Part shown: one piece after another, positions 36,851 through 45,798 of the stretch
How the letters are laid out: each line of letters starts with the position of its first letter
Numbering within the stretch: position 1 is the stretch's first letter
NCBI RefSeq assembly: GCF_023634805.2
Contig: NZ_CP106881.1
Coordinates: forward strand, 2,015,501-2,079,500
Origin: Comamonas endophytica
Lineage (GTDB): Bacteria > Pseudomonadota > Gammaproteobacteria > Burkholderiales > Burkholderiaceae_C
Direction of reading: 5' to 3'
Length of the DNA: 64,000 nt
Position numbers and translations under genes: made by a program
Notes under the pieces: generated by a model
Databases searched by the model: none
The model's input: the letters and a program-made list of their open reading frames with translations, nothing else
Told to the model about the DNA's origin: nothing

Positions 36851-38404
36851 ATGTTGATCCAATGGAAGGCGATCTGGAGAACGGCCGCCGCCCTGGCCGC
36901 CGCGGCGCTGCTGGCCTGTGGGGGCGCTGACGACGGTGACCCTGGCACCCAGCGCGGCGCGTTGTTGCAGAGCCCGCCGCCGCGCACCTTCAATGCCTCG
37001 GCGCCAGACCTGCTCGAGCAGCTTTCAGCCATGCCGGCCGGGCGCGAGCTGCTGGCGCAGGCGGGCCCGCCGGTCTGCGGCGTGCAGGTGCACTCCATCG
37101 AGTACGCGACCGTCGGCGCGAAGGGCGAGGCTACCAATGCCACCGCGGCGCTGATGCTGCCCGAGGGGCCGGGCGCGGTCTGCTCGGGCGCCCGCCCGAT
37201 CCTTCTTTACGGCCATGGCACGGATCCCCAGCGCGCCTACAACCAGGCGCAGATCACCGATCTGACCCGGCCCGGCGCGCTGGCCGGCCAGCAACTGGCG
37301 GCCACGTTTGCGGCGCATGGCTACATCGTGGTGGCGCCCAACTACGCCGGCTATGACCGTTCGCGGCTCGGCTACCACCCGTATCTGGTGGCCGACCAGC
37401 AGTCCAAGGACATGATCGATGCGCTGGCGGCCGCGCGCCAGGCGCTGCCCGCGCTGGGTGCGCGCGATGGCGGCCAGCTGCTGCTGTCGGGCAACTCCCA
37501 GGGCGGCTATGTGGCGCTGGCGACGCAGCGCGCGCTGCAGGCGGCGGGCGTGCGCGTGACCGCCTCGGCGCCGATGTCCGGCCCCTACGCGCTGGCCAGC
37601 TATGGCGATGCGATCTTCTATGGCCGCGTCCCGCTGGGCAGCACGGTGCTGGCACCGCTGCTGGTGCGCTCCTACCAGCAGGCCTACGGCAACATCTACC
37701 GCCAGCCGGAAGATATCTATGCGCCGCGCTTTGCGCCGCACCTGCCCACGCTGCTGCCGGCCGAGGTCCCACTGCCCCAGCTCTGGGCCGAGGGGCGCCT
37801 GCCGGTCAGCGCCCTGTTCAGCAGCGTGGCGCCCGCACCCGGGCTCAAGCCGATCACGCCGCCGCGCACGCCGCCGGCCGAGGCGCCGCTGTTCGCGCTG
37901 GGCTTCGGCCTGGATCCGCTGCTGGGCAACGGACTGCGCCTGGCCTATCTGGAGGATGCAAAAGCCCATCCCGATGGCCTGGTGCCCGAGCGCAGCACCG
38001 GGCTGCCCGCGGCCGCGCCGCAGCATCCGGTGCGCCAGGCGCTCAAGGCCAACGACCTGCGCAACTGGGTACCGGATCGGCCGGTGCTGCTGTGCGGCGG
38101 CCGGGCCGACCCGACGGTGTTCTTCGCGCTCAACACCGGCGCGATGCAGGCGTTCTGGTCCGCGCCTTCGGCCTCGGCGATGGCAGCGGGTCTGCTCACC
38201 GTGCTCGATCTCGATGCGCCGGTCAGCGGCTTCGACGACCCGTTTGCCGCGGCCAAGACCGGCTTTGCGCTGTCCAAGGCCACGGCCGCGGCGCAAGGCG
38301 GGCCGGCCTCCGCGCTGCTGCTGTACCACGCCGTGCTGGTGGCGCCGTTCTGCCATCTCGCGGCGCGCGGCTTCTTCGAGCGCGTGCTGGCGTCAGGCCA
38401 ATGA
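36851..38404 (+). CDS. Predicted lipid-anchored alpha/beta hydrolase (secretory-lipase-like)
   Basis: A 517-residue hydrolase. The N-terminal signal ends LLACGG (lipobox Cys23), so it is probably a surface or periplasmic lipoprotein. LLYGHGTDPQRAYN resembles an oxyanion-hole segment, and LLSGNSQGGYVALATQ contains the nucleophile elbow G-x-S-x-G with Ser216. A likely Asp is in LCGGRADPTVF and His in ALLLYHAVL or APFCHLA. It fits the secretory lipase-like esterases; substrate unknown. A palindromic terminator follows directly. Confidence 0.75.
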   Translation: MLIQWKAIWRTAAALAAAALLACGGADDGDPGTQRGALLQSPPPRTFNASAPDLLEQLSAMPAGRELLAQAGPPVCGVQVHSIEYATVGAKGEATNATAALMLPEGPGAVCSGARPILLYGHGTDPQRAYNQAQITDLTRPGALAGQQLAATFAAHGYIVVAPNYAGYDRSRLGYHPYLVADQQSKDMIDALAAARQALPALGARDGGQLLLSGNSQGGYVALATQRALQAAGVRVTASAPMSGPYALASYGDAIFYGRVPLGSTVLAPLLVRSYQQAYGNIYRQPEDIYAPRFAPHLPTLLPAEVPLPQLWAEGRLPVSALFSSVAPAPGLKPITPPRTPPAEAPLFALGFGLDPLLGNGLRLAYLEDAKAHPDGLVPERSTGLPAAAPQHPVRQALKANDLRNWVPDRPVLLCGGRADPTVFFALNTGAMQAFWSAPSASAMAAGLLTVLDLDAPVSGFDDPFAAAKTGFALSKATAAAQGGPASALLLYHAVLVAPFCHLAARGFFERVLASGQ

Positions 38405-38430
38405 AAAACCGGCCCGCAGGCCGGTTGCTT
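38404..38430. terminator. Bidirectional terminator
   Basis: AACCGGCC-CGCA-GGCCGGTT between two convergent genes. On the minus strand it is followed by TTTTT, making it the stronger terminator for the GDSL-like gene. Confidence 0.85.
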
Positions 38431-38450
38431 GCAAGGCGGCGTGCGCCGGC

Positions 38451-39404
38451 TTACCAGCGGAAGCGCAGCTTGTCGTAGGCGTGCGCACCGAACTGGCGGT
38501 TGGCCGAAGGCGCGAGGTAGACCTTGTCGGCGAACACGAACTTCTCCGGATCGGCGCCTGCCACCAGGGTCGAATTCGTGCACAGCGCGGAGTTGACCTC
38601 GCCGGCGCCGATGCCGATGCCCGGGCCCGGATCCACCGAGGTGCAGACCGGGGTGGTGGCGTTCGAGAAGCCGTAGTTACCGGGATGGTCGACGTATTCG
38701 TTGACGTAGTACTCGAGCTCCACGTACAGCGTGGAATTGCCCAGGTCGGTGACGCCGATCAACAGTGCATCGTTGAATGCCCGGGTGGCTTGATCGGCGT
38801 TGGCCGCCTGGCCGCGCTCGATGGCCCATGGCGTCCTGCCCAGGCTGTAGACGCCGGAGAACACGACGTGCTTGGCGCCGGCGTTGGTCAGGCGGCGGAT
38901 CTGGTCCGCGTATTGCTTGCCGAGCGCGCGGGCCGAGGCAATGTACTGGTCTGCGGTCTGCGTGCCGTCGATCACTGCGCGCAGGCCGACCACCATGTCG
39001 CTGAGGCCGGCATTCAGCAGCACCACATCGTCGCCCTGCAGCGTGTTGGCCGCCAGGAAGCTGTCGATCTGCGCGGCCAGCGTGGGCGTGGCGGCATTGC
39101 CCGCGGCATCGGGCGTAACCGCGATGCGCGCGTTGCCGAAGGCGTAGTTCAGCCCGCCCTGGCTCGATGGCTTGATTTCCATGCCGTATTGCGAGGCCAC
39201 GTAGCGGGTCCAGATATTCACCGAGCCGTTGTTGACCGTGTAGCTGCTGCCGTTCTGGCCGAGGTCGGTGACCGCGTCGCCGAAGGCAATGAAGCGGCTG
39301 GGTTTGAGTGCCGATTCGGTGGTGCTTGAGCCGCAGGCTGCCAGCAGCACCGCCGTTGCACAGGCGGTGACCAGGGCGGTCCGACGCATCCAATTTGCTG
39401 CCAT
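38451..39404 (-). CDS. GDSL/SGNH-like lipoprotein lacking Ser, Asn and His
   Basis: A 317-residue predicted lipoprotein: the signal ends LLAAC (Cys24). The chain matches the SGNH/GDSL lipase fold: block I FIAFGDAVTDLGQNGS, block II GGLNYAFGNA, block III VVLLNAGLSDMVVG and block V FADKVYLAPSANRQFG. At the catalytic positions Ser of GDS is Ala44, Asn of GxND is Ser135, and His of DxxH is Tyr296. The fold seems intact, but the normal esterase chemistry should be lost, so this may be a binding or structural protein. The ATG at 39404 has GGAG upstream. Confidence 0.8.
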   Translation of the reverse strand: MAANWMRRTALVTACATAVLLAACGSSTTESALKPSRFIAFGDAVTDLGQNGSSYTVNNGSVNIWTRYVASQYGMEIKPSSQGGLNYAFGNARIAVTPDAAGNAATPTLAAQIDSFLAANTLQGDDVVLLNAGLSDMVVGLRAVIDGTQTADQYIASARALGKQYADQIRRLTNAGAKHVVFSGVYSLGRTPWAIERGQAANADQATRAFNDALLIGVTDLGNSTLYVELEYYVNEYVDHPGNYGFSNATTPVCTSVDPGPGIGIGAGEVNSALCTNSTLVAGADPEKFVFADKVYLAPSANRQFGAHAYDKLRFRW

Positions 39405-39456
39405 GAGATTCTCCGTAAGGGATATGGACAAGAGTTTAACGAGCGCGCCCATGCGC

Positions 39457-40449
39457 CTAGGCGGCCGCGGCGCGCTGCAGACGGTCACGCACGCCTTCCC
39501 ACGCGGGCGTGGCAGGCGGGGTTTCGATCCAGAGCAGGCGCACGCCGGCAGCGTCGAATTCGCGCAGCATGGCAAACAGCTCCCGGGCGGCGGCCGCGGG
39601 ATCATCGGGCATGCGGCGCAGCACCACCGGGGGCGGCACCTGCAGAGGGCTCCGAGCATACACCCCCAGATGCGCGGCATCTGCGCCCAGCAGATCCAGG
39701 CCGGCCTGCAGCTGCTGTGCATCCATCAGCCGGACCTTGGCGTCGGGTGCGTAATGCGCCAGCAGCGTGCCCGAGGCGCGCGGTGTGTGCGCCGGCAGCT
39801 CCTCTTTCGAAAGCGGGCGGATGCCGCAGGCGCCTTCGATGTCGGCGCGCGTGACCGCGCCCGGGCGCAGCAGCACCGGCACGCCGCGCGTGCAGTCGAC
39901 GATGGTCGATTCGATGCCTACCGCGCATTCGCCGCCGTCGAGCACCAGCAGCTCCTCGCCGAATTCGCTTTGCACATGCGCGGCAGTGGTCGGGCTCACG
40001 CGGCCGAAGCGGTTGGCGCTGGGCGCGGCGACGCCCCATACCGGTGGTTGCAATTGCGTACAGGCTTGCAACAAGGAATGTGCAACCGGATGTGAAGGGC
40101 AGCGCAAGCCCACGCTGTCCTGGCCGCCCGTGGCCGCGGCCACCATGTCCGCGCGGCGCGGCAGGATCAGGGTCAGCGGGCCGGGCCAGAAGGCGTCGAT
40201 CAGCTGCTGCGCGAACACCGGCACTTCCTTGGCAAAGCGCGTGATGGCGGCGGCATCGGCCACGTGCACGATCAGCGGGTGGTTGCTGGGCCGGCCCTTG
40301 GCGGCAAAGATCGCGGCCACGGCCGCATCGTTGTCGGCGTCGGCCGCCAGGCCATACACGGTCTCGGTCGGCAGGCCCAGCAGCGCGCCGCGCTGCAGCG
40401 CCTGCGCCGCTTCGTCGATGGCCGCGGGCGAATTGCCTGGCAGGATCAT
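39457..40449 (-). CDS. tsaC: L-threonylcarbamoyladenylate synthase, Sua5 type
   Basis: A 330-residue enzyme making threonylcarbamoyl-AMP from threonine, bicarbonate and ATP for tRNA t6A. The YrdC domain shows LGLPTETVYGLAADADNDAAVAAIFAAKGRPSNHPLIVHV, FWPGPLTLILPRR and APSANRFGRVSPTTA; the C-terminal Sua5 extension (residues 220-330) is present, so it is the longer Sua5 rather than the short TsaC. It starts 12 bases after purK on the same strand, so it is probably cotranscribed with purE-purK. Confidence 0.93.
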   Translation of the reverse strand: MILPGNSPAAIDEAAQALQRGALLGLPTETVYGLAADADNDAAVAAIFAAKGRPSNHPLIVHVADAAAITRFAKEVPVFAQQLIDAFWPGPLTLILPRRADMVAAATGGQDSVGLRCPSHPVAHSLLQACTQLQPPVWGVAAPSANRFGRVSPTTAAHVQSEFGEELLVLDGGECAVGIESTIVDCTRGVPVLLRPGAVTRADIEGACGIRPLSKEELPAHTPRASGTLLAHYAPDAKVRLMDAQQLQAGLDLLGADAAHLGVYARSPLQVPPPVVLRRMPDDPAAAARELFAMLREFDAAGVRLLWIETPPATPAWEGVRDRLQRAAAA

Positions 40450-40461
40450 TGCAGCTCCAGA

Positions 40462-41622
40462 CTAGAAGGGCGCGATGCCCAGGATGGCAGCGGCCTGCAG
40501 CGCCACGGCACGGGCCTGTTCGGGCGTGGCGGCGGTGACGTTCAGGTGCCCCATCTTGCGAGCCGGCTTGGCTTCGGCCTTGCCGTAGAGGTGCAGATGG
40601 GTGCCGGGCAGCGCCAGCACCTGGTCCCAGGCGGGCGTGGCGGCTTCGGCGCCGTCCTTGAACCACAGGTCGCCCAGCAGGTTCAGCATGACGGCGGCGC
40701 TGTGCTGGCGCGGCTGCACCAGCGGCAGGCCGGCCATGCAGCGCACCTGCAGCTCGAACTGCGACACATCCATGGCGTTCTGGCTGTAGTGGCCGCTGTT
40801 GTGCGGGCGTGGGGCGATCTCGTTGACCACCAGGCTGCCGTCCTCGAGCACGAAGAACTCGACGCACAGCACGCCCACGTAGTCCAGGCCCTGGGCCACC
40901 GACTGCGCTGCGGCCACGGCCTGCTGCGCCTGCGAGGCAGGCACGTTGCCGGCATGCACTTCGGTCACGGCCAGGATGCCGTCGCGGTGCAGGTTGCGCT
41001 GCACCGGCAGGTTGACGATGGCGCCGTCGCGCCCGCGCGCCACGATCACCGAGCATTCATGCGCCAGCGGCAGCATCTTCTCGAGCACGCAGGCCACGCG
41101 GCCCATCCCGTCCCAGGCCGCGGCGAGCTCGGCCGCCGTGCGCACGCGCGCCTGGCCCTTGCCGTCATAGCCCATGCGCGCCGTCTTGAGGATGCCGGGC
41201 AGCAGGTCCGCGGAGACGGCCGCGAGCTGCTCGGGCGTGGTGATCTCCGCATAGGGCGCGCAGGGCACGCCGCAGCGCACGAAATGCGCCTTCTCGGCGG
41301 CGCGGTCCTGGGCAATGGCCACGGATTCGCCGGCGGGCGACACCGGCAGGGTCCGCGCCAGCTTCTGCAGCGCGGCGGCGGGCACGTTCTCGAACTCTGT
41401 GGTCACGGCCGCGCACAGCTGCGCCAGTTCGGCCAGGCCCTTGGGATCTTCGTAGCCGGTGCGCACATGGTGGTGGCTGACCAGGCCCGCGGGGCTGGTC
41501 GGGTCGGCATCCAGCACGGCCGTGAAATAGCCCATGGACTGCGCCGCATGCGCGAACATGCGCCCGAGCTGGCCGCCGCCGAGCACGCCCAGCGTCGCGC
41601 CGGGCAGGATGGGCGCGCTCAT
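40462..41622 (-). CDS. purK: N5-carboxyaminoimidazole ribonucleotide synthase
   Basis: A 386-residue ATP-grasp enzyme that carboxylates AIR to N5-CAIR in purine synthesis. [28 protein letters not shown] is its N-terminal signature, and [17 protein letters not shown] and [30 protein letters not shown] the ATP-grasp core. Its ATG overlaps the purE stop by four bases (ATGA), which indicates translational coupling. Length fits the family. Confidence 0.95.
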   Translation of the reverse strand: MSAPILPGATLGVLGGGQLGRMFAHAAQSMGYFTAVLDADPTSPAGLVSHHHVRTGYEDPKGLAELAQLCAAVTTEFENVPAAALQKLARTLPVSPAGESVAIAQDRAAEKAHFVRCGVPCAPYAEITTPEQLAAVSADLLPGILKTARMGYDGKGQARVRTAAELAAAWDGMGRVACVLEKMLPLAHECSVIVARGRDGAIVNLPVQRNLHRDGILAVTEVHAGNVPASQAQQAVAAAQSVAQGLDYVGVLCVEFFVLEDGSLVVNEIAPRPHNSGHYSQNAMDVSQFELQVRCMAGLPLVQPRQHSAAVMLNLLGDLWFKDGAEAATPAWDQVLALPGTHLHLYGKAEAKPARKMGHLNVTAATPEQARAVALQAAAILGIAPF

Positions 41623-42116
41623 GCGGCCACCGGCGGCAGCGTCATGGCGCGGGCCGCGGCGGTCTGCTCGGCGCGGAAGGCTTCGAGCCGCGCGCGCAGG
41701 GCCGGGTCTTCGCCGGCCAGCAGCGCCACGGCAAACAGCGCGGCATTGGCCGCGCCGGCCTGGCCGATGGCAAAGGTCGCGACGGGGATGCCCTTGGGCA
41801 TCTGCACGATCGAGTGCAGCGAATCGACACCCTGCAGATGGCGGCTGGCGACCGGCACGCCCAGCACCGGCACCGTGGTCTTGGCGGCAATCATGCCCGG
41901 CAGATGGGCCGCGCCGCCCGCGCCGGCGATGATCGCCTTGAGGCCTCGGCCTGCAGCCGCCTCGGCATAGGCGAACATATCATCGGGCATGCGGTGCGCC
42001 GAGACGACCTGGGCTTCGTGGGCGATGCCGAATTGCTGGAGAATCTGCACTGCGTGCTGCATGGTGTCCCAGTCGCTGCTGGAGCCCATGACCACGCCGA
42101 TTTGAATGGGTTTCAT
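41619..42116 (-). CDS. purE: N5-carboxyaminoimidazole ribonucleotide mutase
   Basis: A 165-residue class I Pur[25 protein letters not shown] at the N-terminus, [16 protein letters not shown] and [28 protein letters not shown] are the active-site strands. It moves the carboxylate of N5-CAIR to give CAIR. Start ATG 42116 ([11 protein letters not shown]) was chosen over an upstream one because it matches the family. It is first in the purE-purK-sua5 unit and diverges from the CnoX-like gene. Confidence 0.94.
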   Translation of the reverse strand: MKPIQIGVVMGSSSDWDTMQHAVQILQQFGIAHEAQVVSAHRMPDDMFAYAEAAAGRGLKAIIAGAGGAAHLPGMIAAKTTVPVLGVPVASRHLQGVDSLHSIVQMPKGIPVATFAIGQAGAANAALFAVALLAGEDPALRARLEAFRAEQTAAARAMTLPPVAA

Positions 42117-42208
42117 GTCAAGTGGGGCAGCTGCGCAGCCGCCCGCCAAAGTGGAACCCGCGATTTTACTTTTACCTCATCCACCAGCCCGTCAAAGGGC
42201 TTCGAGCC

Positions 42209-43165
42209 ATGATCGATGTCACGCTAGAGAATTTTGAAGCCGAGGTGGTTGCCGCCTCGATGGAAGTGCCCGTGCTGGTGGACTTCTGGGCGCCCTGGTG
42301 CGGCCCGTGCAAGACCCTGGGGCCGCTGCTGGACAAGATGGAAGAGGCCTACGGCGGCCGCTTCAAGCTCGCCAAGGTCGACTCCGACCAGGAGCAGCAG
42401 CTCGCCGGCATGTTCGGCATCCGCTCGATTCCCACCTGCGTGCTGATGATCGGCGGCCGCCCGGTCGACGGCTTCATGGGCGCGCAAGGCGAGGGCCAGT
42501 TGCGCGCCTTCCTCGACAAGCACCTGCCTTCCGAAGCCGCCCTGGATGCCGAATCCGATGTCGACGAAGCCCACCAGTTGCTCGAGTCCGGCGACACCGG
42601 CGCAGCGCTGCAAAAGCTCGCCGACGCGCTGGCCGCCGACCCGAACAACGACGATGCGCGCTTCGACTACCTGCGCCTGCTGATCGCCACCGGCGGCTTC
42701 GAGGAAGCCCAGGCCTTGCTGCGCGAGCCGCTCAAGCGCATCCCGCTGCCGCTGCGTTTCGACGCGCTGTCGCGCTGGCTCGATGCGCTGCAGTTCGTCG
42801 ACGGCAACGAGCGCGGCAACTGGCCCCTCGAGCAATTCGACGCCCTGATCGCCGCCAACCGCCGCGATTTCGAGGCCCGCTTCGACAAGGCCCGCGTGCT
42901 GGTCGCCGAAGGCCAGTGGACCGAAGCCATGGACGAGCTGCTGGAAATCATCATGCGCGACAAGACCTGGAACCAGGACGCGGCGCGCAAGCTCTATGTC
43001 GCCGTGCTCGAACTGCTGACCCCCCCGAAGCCCAAGGCCGAAGCCAACATCCCCGGCAAGACTGCCGGCGGCATCGAACTCATGGGCAAATCGGCGCAGC
43101 AGGAGGACGAGACCACGGCGATGCTCAATAGCTATCGACGCAAGTTGAGCATGGCGTTGAACTGA
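42209..43165 (+). CDS. cnoX: CnoX/YbbN-type thioredoxin with TPR-like domain
   Basis: A 318-residue protein: N-terminal thioredoxin domain with WAPWCGPCKTLGPLLDKM (Cys31, Cys34), and a C-terminal helical TPR-like region (LLESGDTGAALQKLADALAADPNNDDARFDYLRLL...). This is the architecture of CnoX (YbbN), a chaperone-redox hybrid that protects and hands clients to GroEL and DnaK. Unlike E. coli CnoX, which lacks the first Cys, the CGPC motif is complete here, so it could reduce disulfides. It is transcribed away from purE. Confidence 0.85.
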   Translation: MIDVTLENFEAEVVAASMEVPVLVDFWAPWCGPCKTLGPLLDKMEEAYGGRFKLAKVDSDQEQQLAGMFGIRSIPTCVLMIGGRPVDGFMGAQGEGQLRAFLDKHLPSEAALDAESDVDEAHQLLESGDTGAALQKLADALAADPNNDDARFDYLRLLIATGGFEEAQALLREPLKRIPLPLRFDALSRWLDALQFVDGNERGNWPLEQFDALIAANRRDFEARFDKARVLVAEGQWTEAMDELLEIIMRDKTWNQDAARKLYVAVLELLTPPKPKAEANIPGKTAGGIELMGKSAQQEDETTAMLNSYRRKLSMALN

Positions 43166-43254
43166 ATCGGACTAGTGAAAGCGGCACGTCGCTGGTACAC
43201 CAAGAAGCTATCCCTGTCCCTGCCCATCTGGCTGCGCTTGCCGCGCTCAGGGTC

Positions 43255-43510
43255 CGGGCTGGCAGGTGTGCCGAAGGACACACCTGCTGCGTAAACTGAC
43301 TCACCGCGGTTGTCCGAGCGAAGCGGCGTAGCCGCGCAGCGAGTTCCGCGGTGCAGCCCGGAACCGAGCACGGCAGGTTGCCCGTAGCGCAGCGGAGGGT
43401 CGCAGACAGTTGGGCCGCTTTCTTTTGCTTCGTTTTCTTGTGCGTACAAGAAAATGAAGTCGGCCGCCGGGCCGAGACCCGGCCCCTGCCCAAGGCACTG
43501 GCATGTCGTC
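43255..43510. repeat. Multi-hairpin intergenic element, possibly dispersed
   Basis: Within 256 bases four perfect or near-perfect stems are visible: GCAGGTGTG/CACACCTGC (43262-43287), CACCGCGG/CCGCGGTG (43302-43353), CTTCGTTTTCTTGT/ACAAGAAAATGAAG with a GCGT loop (43428-43459, 13 of 14 pairs) and GCCGGG/CCCGGC (43466-43483). Short-frame ORFs exist here but lack codon use like real genes. From memory, a similar TTTTGCTT...TTTTCTT...AAGAAAA...AAGTCGGCCGCCGGG pattern recurs between genes in Comamonadaceae; I could not search. Confidence 0.5.
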
Positions 43511-43550
43511 TGAGACGCCGCTTCCCCTCTAAGGCATTAGCCAAAACAAA

Positions 43551-43572
43551 AACCGGCCACAAAGGGCCGGTT
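43551..43572. terminator. Bidirectional terminator of cnoX and purC
   Basis: AACCGGCC-ACAAAG-GGCCGGTT flanked by A-rich sequence on the left and T residues on the right; it serves purC on the minus strand best. Confidence 0.85.
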
Positions 43573-43592
43573 TGAAAGAAAGCCAGAAAGCT

Positions 43593-44513
43593 TCAAGCCG
43601 TCAAACGATCCAGCGCCTCACGATACTTCGCCGCCGTCTTGGCAATCACCTCCTGCGGCAACCGCGGCGCCGGCGCCGTCTTGTCCCAGGCCTTCCCATT
43701 GACCTTCGCCTGCTCCAGCCAATCCCGCACGAACTGCTTGTCATAGCTCGGCGGATTCTCGCCCGCAGCCAGCGCATCGGCGTAGCCTTCGACAGGCCAG
43801 TAGCGCGAGCTGTCCGGCGTCAGCACTTCATCCATCAGCACCAGCTCGCCCTCATCGGTCAGGCCGAACTCGAACTTGGTGTCGGCAATGATCATTCCCT
43901 TGGCCAGCGCGATCTCCGCGGCTTCGCGGTAGATCCGGATGCTCAGGTCGCGGATGCGCGTGGCCAGCTCCTCGCCGACCATCTCGACCGTGCGCTCGAA
44001 CGTGATGTTCTCGTCATGGTCGCCCATCTCGGCCTTGGCCGCAGGCGTGTAGATCGGCTCGGGCAGCTTGGCGGCATTGGTGAGGCCCGCGGGGAGGGGC
44101 ACGCCGCAGACCGACCGGGATTCCTGGTATTCCTTCCAGCCGCTGCCCGCCAGATAGCCGCGGACCACGGCTTCGATCAGGATCGGCTTGAGCCGCTTGA
44201 CCAGCATCGAGCGGCCTTGCACCTGGGGTTGCTCGGCGGGCGCGACCACGCTCTCGGGCGCCTCGCCGGTCAGGTGGTTGGGGCAGATATGGCCCAGCTT
44301 GTCGAACCAGAACAGCGCCATCTGCGTCAGCAGCACGCCCTTGCCGGGAATGGGCTCGCCCATGATCACGTCAAAGGCCGAAAGACGGTCGCTGGCCACC
44401 ATCAGGATGCGGTCATCGCCCACGGCGTAGTTGTCGCGGACCTTGCCGCGCGCCAGCAGGGGCAGCGAAGTCAGGGCAGAGGTATGCAGGGCGGAAGGGC
44501 TTGGCTGGTTCAT
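43593..44513 (-). CDS. purC: SAICAR synthetase
   Basis: A 306-residue phosphoribosylaminoimidazole-succinocarboxamide synthase that condenses CAIR with aspartate using [44 protein letters not shown] is the ATP-binding start; [27 protein letters not shown] and [14 protein letters not shown] are signature segments. The long, yeast-like form (about 300 residues) is usual in betaproteobacteria. It is near purE-purK but separated from them by the oppositely oriented cnoX. Confidence 0.95.
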   Translation of the reverse strand: MNQPSPSALHTSALTSLPLLARGKVRDNYAVGDDRILMVASDRLSAFDVIMGEPIPGKGVLLTQMALFWFDKLGHICPNHLTGEAPESVVAPAEQPQVQGRSMLVKRLKPILIEAVVRGYLAGSGWKEYQESRSVCGVPLPAGLTNAAKLPEPIYTPAAKAEMGDHDENITFERTVEMVGEELATRIRDLSIRIYREAAEIALAKGMIIADTKFEFGLTDEGELVLMDEVLTPDSSRYWPVEGYADALAAGENPPSYDKQFVRDWLEQAKVNGKAWDKTAPAPRLPQEVIAKTAAKYREALDRLTA

Positions 44514-44820
44514 GGGTACGAATGGTTGCGATCGAGGCCTGGGCAGGGTGCGGGGCCTTGGCTGACGGGATTTTAAGGCCGGGGCCGGCCTGTGCCCGTG
44601 GGCCGGGCCGTTGCGTCGCCTCCGGGATTGTGCGTGGTTTTGCGCTGCTTGGCGAAAGCTGCCGCAAAACCTGCCTTGGAATGCCGTTATCGGTTTGCAT
44701 TTGGATGCCGCCCGGCGCATAGTGAAACCCAAGCGGTGAATGCGCATTCCAGCTTGCCGGCCCGCCAGTGACTCTGTTGCTGGCAGGGGCTTTCTTTGGC
44801 TTGGGCAAGGAGGCTTTCGT
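44514..44820. other. Gene-free 307-bp divergent region purC/hpf
   Basis: No credible ORF is seen. It must hold the promoters of purC (minus) and hpf (plus). I checked for a sigma-54 type site (TGGC-N8-TGC) upstream of hpf because of the neighbouring ptsN; a partial match near 44775 lacks the -12 GC and is not accepted. Nothing else stands out. Confidence 0.35.
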
Positions 44821-45168
44821 ATGAATTTGATTATCAGTGGTCACCACCTGGAGGTGACTCCGGCGTTGCGCAACTATGTTGTGAGCAAGCTGGAGCGGAT
44901 TCTTCGGCACTTCGATCAGGTGGTGGACGTCAAGGTCCTGTTGAAGGTGGAACAGAAAAGGGAAAAGGAAAAACGCCAGCGCGCGGAATGCACGGTGCGT
45001 GTCAAGGGCAGCGATCTGTTTGCCCAGAGCGCGCACTTCGATCTGTATGCCGCTCTCGACGCACTCGTCGACAAGCTGGACCGCAAGGTGGTCGAGCACA
45101 AGATGCGGCTGCAATCCGGACGTTTCGGCATCTCCAAACGCGATGCAGTGATGTTGGCCGAGGCCTGA
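44821..45168 (+). CDS. hpf: Ribosome hibernation promoting factor
   Basis: A 115-residue short-form [36 protein letters not shown] and [53 protein letters not shown] are characteristic. It binds the 30S mRNA/tRNA channel in slow growth and helps make 100S dimers. It heads the classic hpf-ptsN-hprK segment that in many betaproteobacteria follows rpoN; rpoN itself is not here. An efficient terminator follows. Confidence 0.93.
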   Translation: MNLIISGHHLEVTPALRNYVVSKLERILRHFDQVVDVKVLLKVEQKREKEKRQRAECTVRVKGSDLFAQSAHFDLYAALDALVDKLDRKVVEHKMRLQSGRFGISKRDAVMLAEA

Positions 45169-45220
45169 AATACATTTTCCTTCAGCATCCTGGCGCGCTA
45201 TGGGCGCCATCTAGCAGCAA

Positions 45221-45243
45221 AAGCCGCCGCAGGGCGGCTTTTT
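45221..45243 (+). terminator. Rho-independent terminator of hpf
   Basis: AAGCCGCC-GCAG-GGCGGCTT followed by TTT (five T residues in total), 52 bases after the hpf stop. Confidence 0.9.
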
Positions 45244-45305
45244 CGTGTCCCTCGGGTATTCCCGGCACTGTGGAAGCGGAGCGTGCATAATTCCTCCCTA
45301 ACACC

Positions 45306-45779
45306 ATGAACCGTCTAGCCTCCATCCTGCCTCCCGCTCAAGTCCTCGTGAGCGTCGATGCCACCAGCAAGAAACGCGCTTTCGAGGAAGCCGGGCTGTT
45401 GTTTGAAAGCCTGCATGGCCTGTCGCGTGCGTTGATCACCGACAGCCTGTTTGCGCGCGAGCGCCTGGGCTCGACCGGACTGGGCCATGGTGTCGCCATT
45501 CCCCATGGCCGCATCAAGGGCTTGAAATCGCCCATGGCAGCGGTGTTCCAGCTGGCCAACCCCATTGGTTTCGATGCACCCGACGAGCAGCCCGTGGGCC
45601 TGCTGATCTTCCTGCTGGTGCCCGAGGCGGCCACGCAAAAGCACCTGGAGATCCTGTCCGAGATCGCCGAGCTGCTCAGCGACACCACCCTGCGCGAGAA
45701 GATCAAGGCCTGCGACAACGCCGAGCAGCTGCACGACATGCTGGCACGCTGGCAATCGACGGCGGCGCCGCTGTCCTGA
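45306..45779 (+). CDS. ptsN: Nitrogen-PTS EIIA component PtsN
   Basis: A 157-residue EIIA-Ntr protein. The phosphorylated His is in LGHGVAIPHGRIKG (His67); LLIFLLVPEAATQKHLEILSEIAELLSD is the conserved dimer/phospho-loop region. EIIA-Ntr takes phosphate from HPr and in enterobacteria, when unphosphorylated, binds TrkA and KdpD to set K+ uptake. hprK begins 20 bases downstream on the same strand, so they form one unit. Confidence 0.94.
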   Translation: MNRLASILPPAQVLVSVDATSKKRAFEEAGLLFESLHGLSRALITDSLFARERLGSTGLGHGVAIPHGRIKGLKSPMAAVFQLANPIGFDAPDEQPVGLLIFLLVPEAATQKHLEILSEIAELLSDTTLREKIKACDNAEQLHDMLARWQSTAAPLS

Positions 45780-45798
45780 GCGCTGATCCGCACGGTCC

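Noticed and set aside
43125..43562. Short minus-strand ORFs in the cnoX/purC gap
   Set aside because: They overlap the multi-hairpin element, lack RBS and normal codon use; such ORFs are probably spurious products of repeated intergenic sequence.
44760..44800. Possible sigma-54 promoter upstream of hpf
   Set aside because: TGGCAGGGGC has the -24 GG, but there is no GC at the required -12 position.
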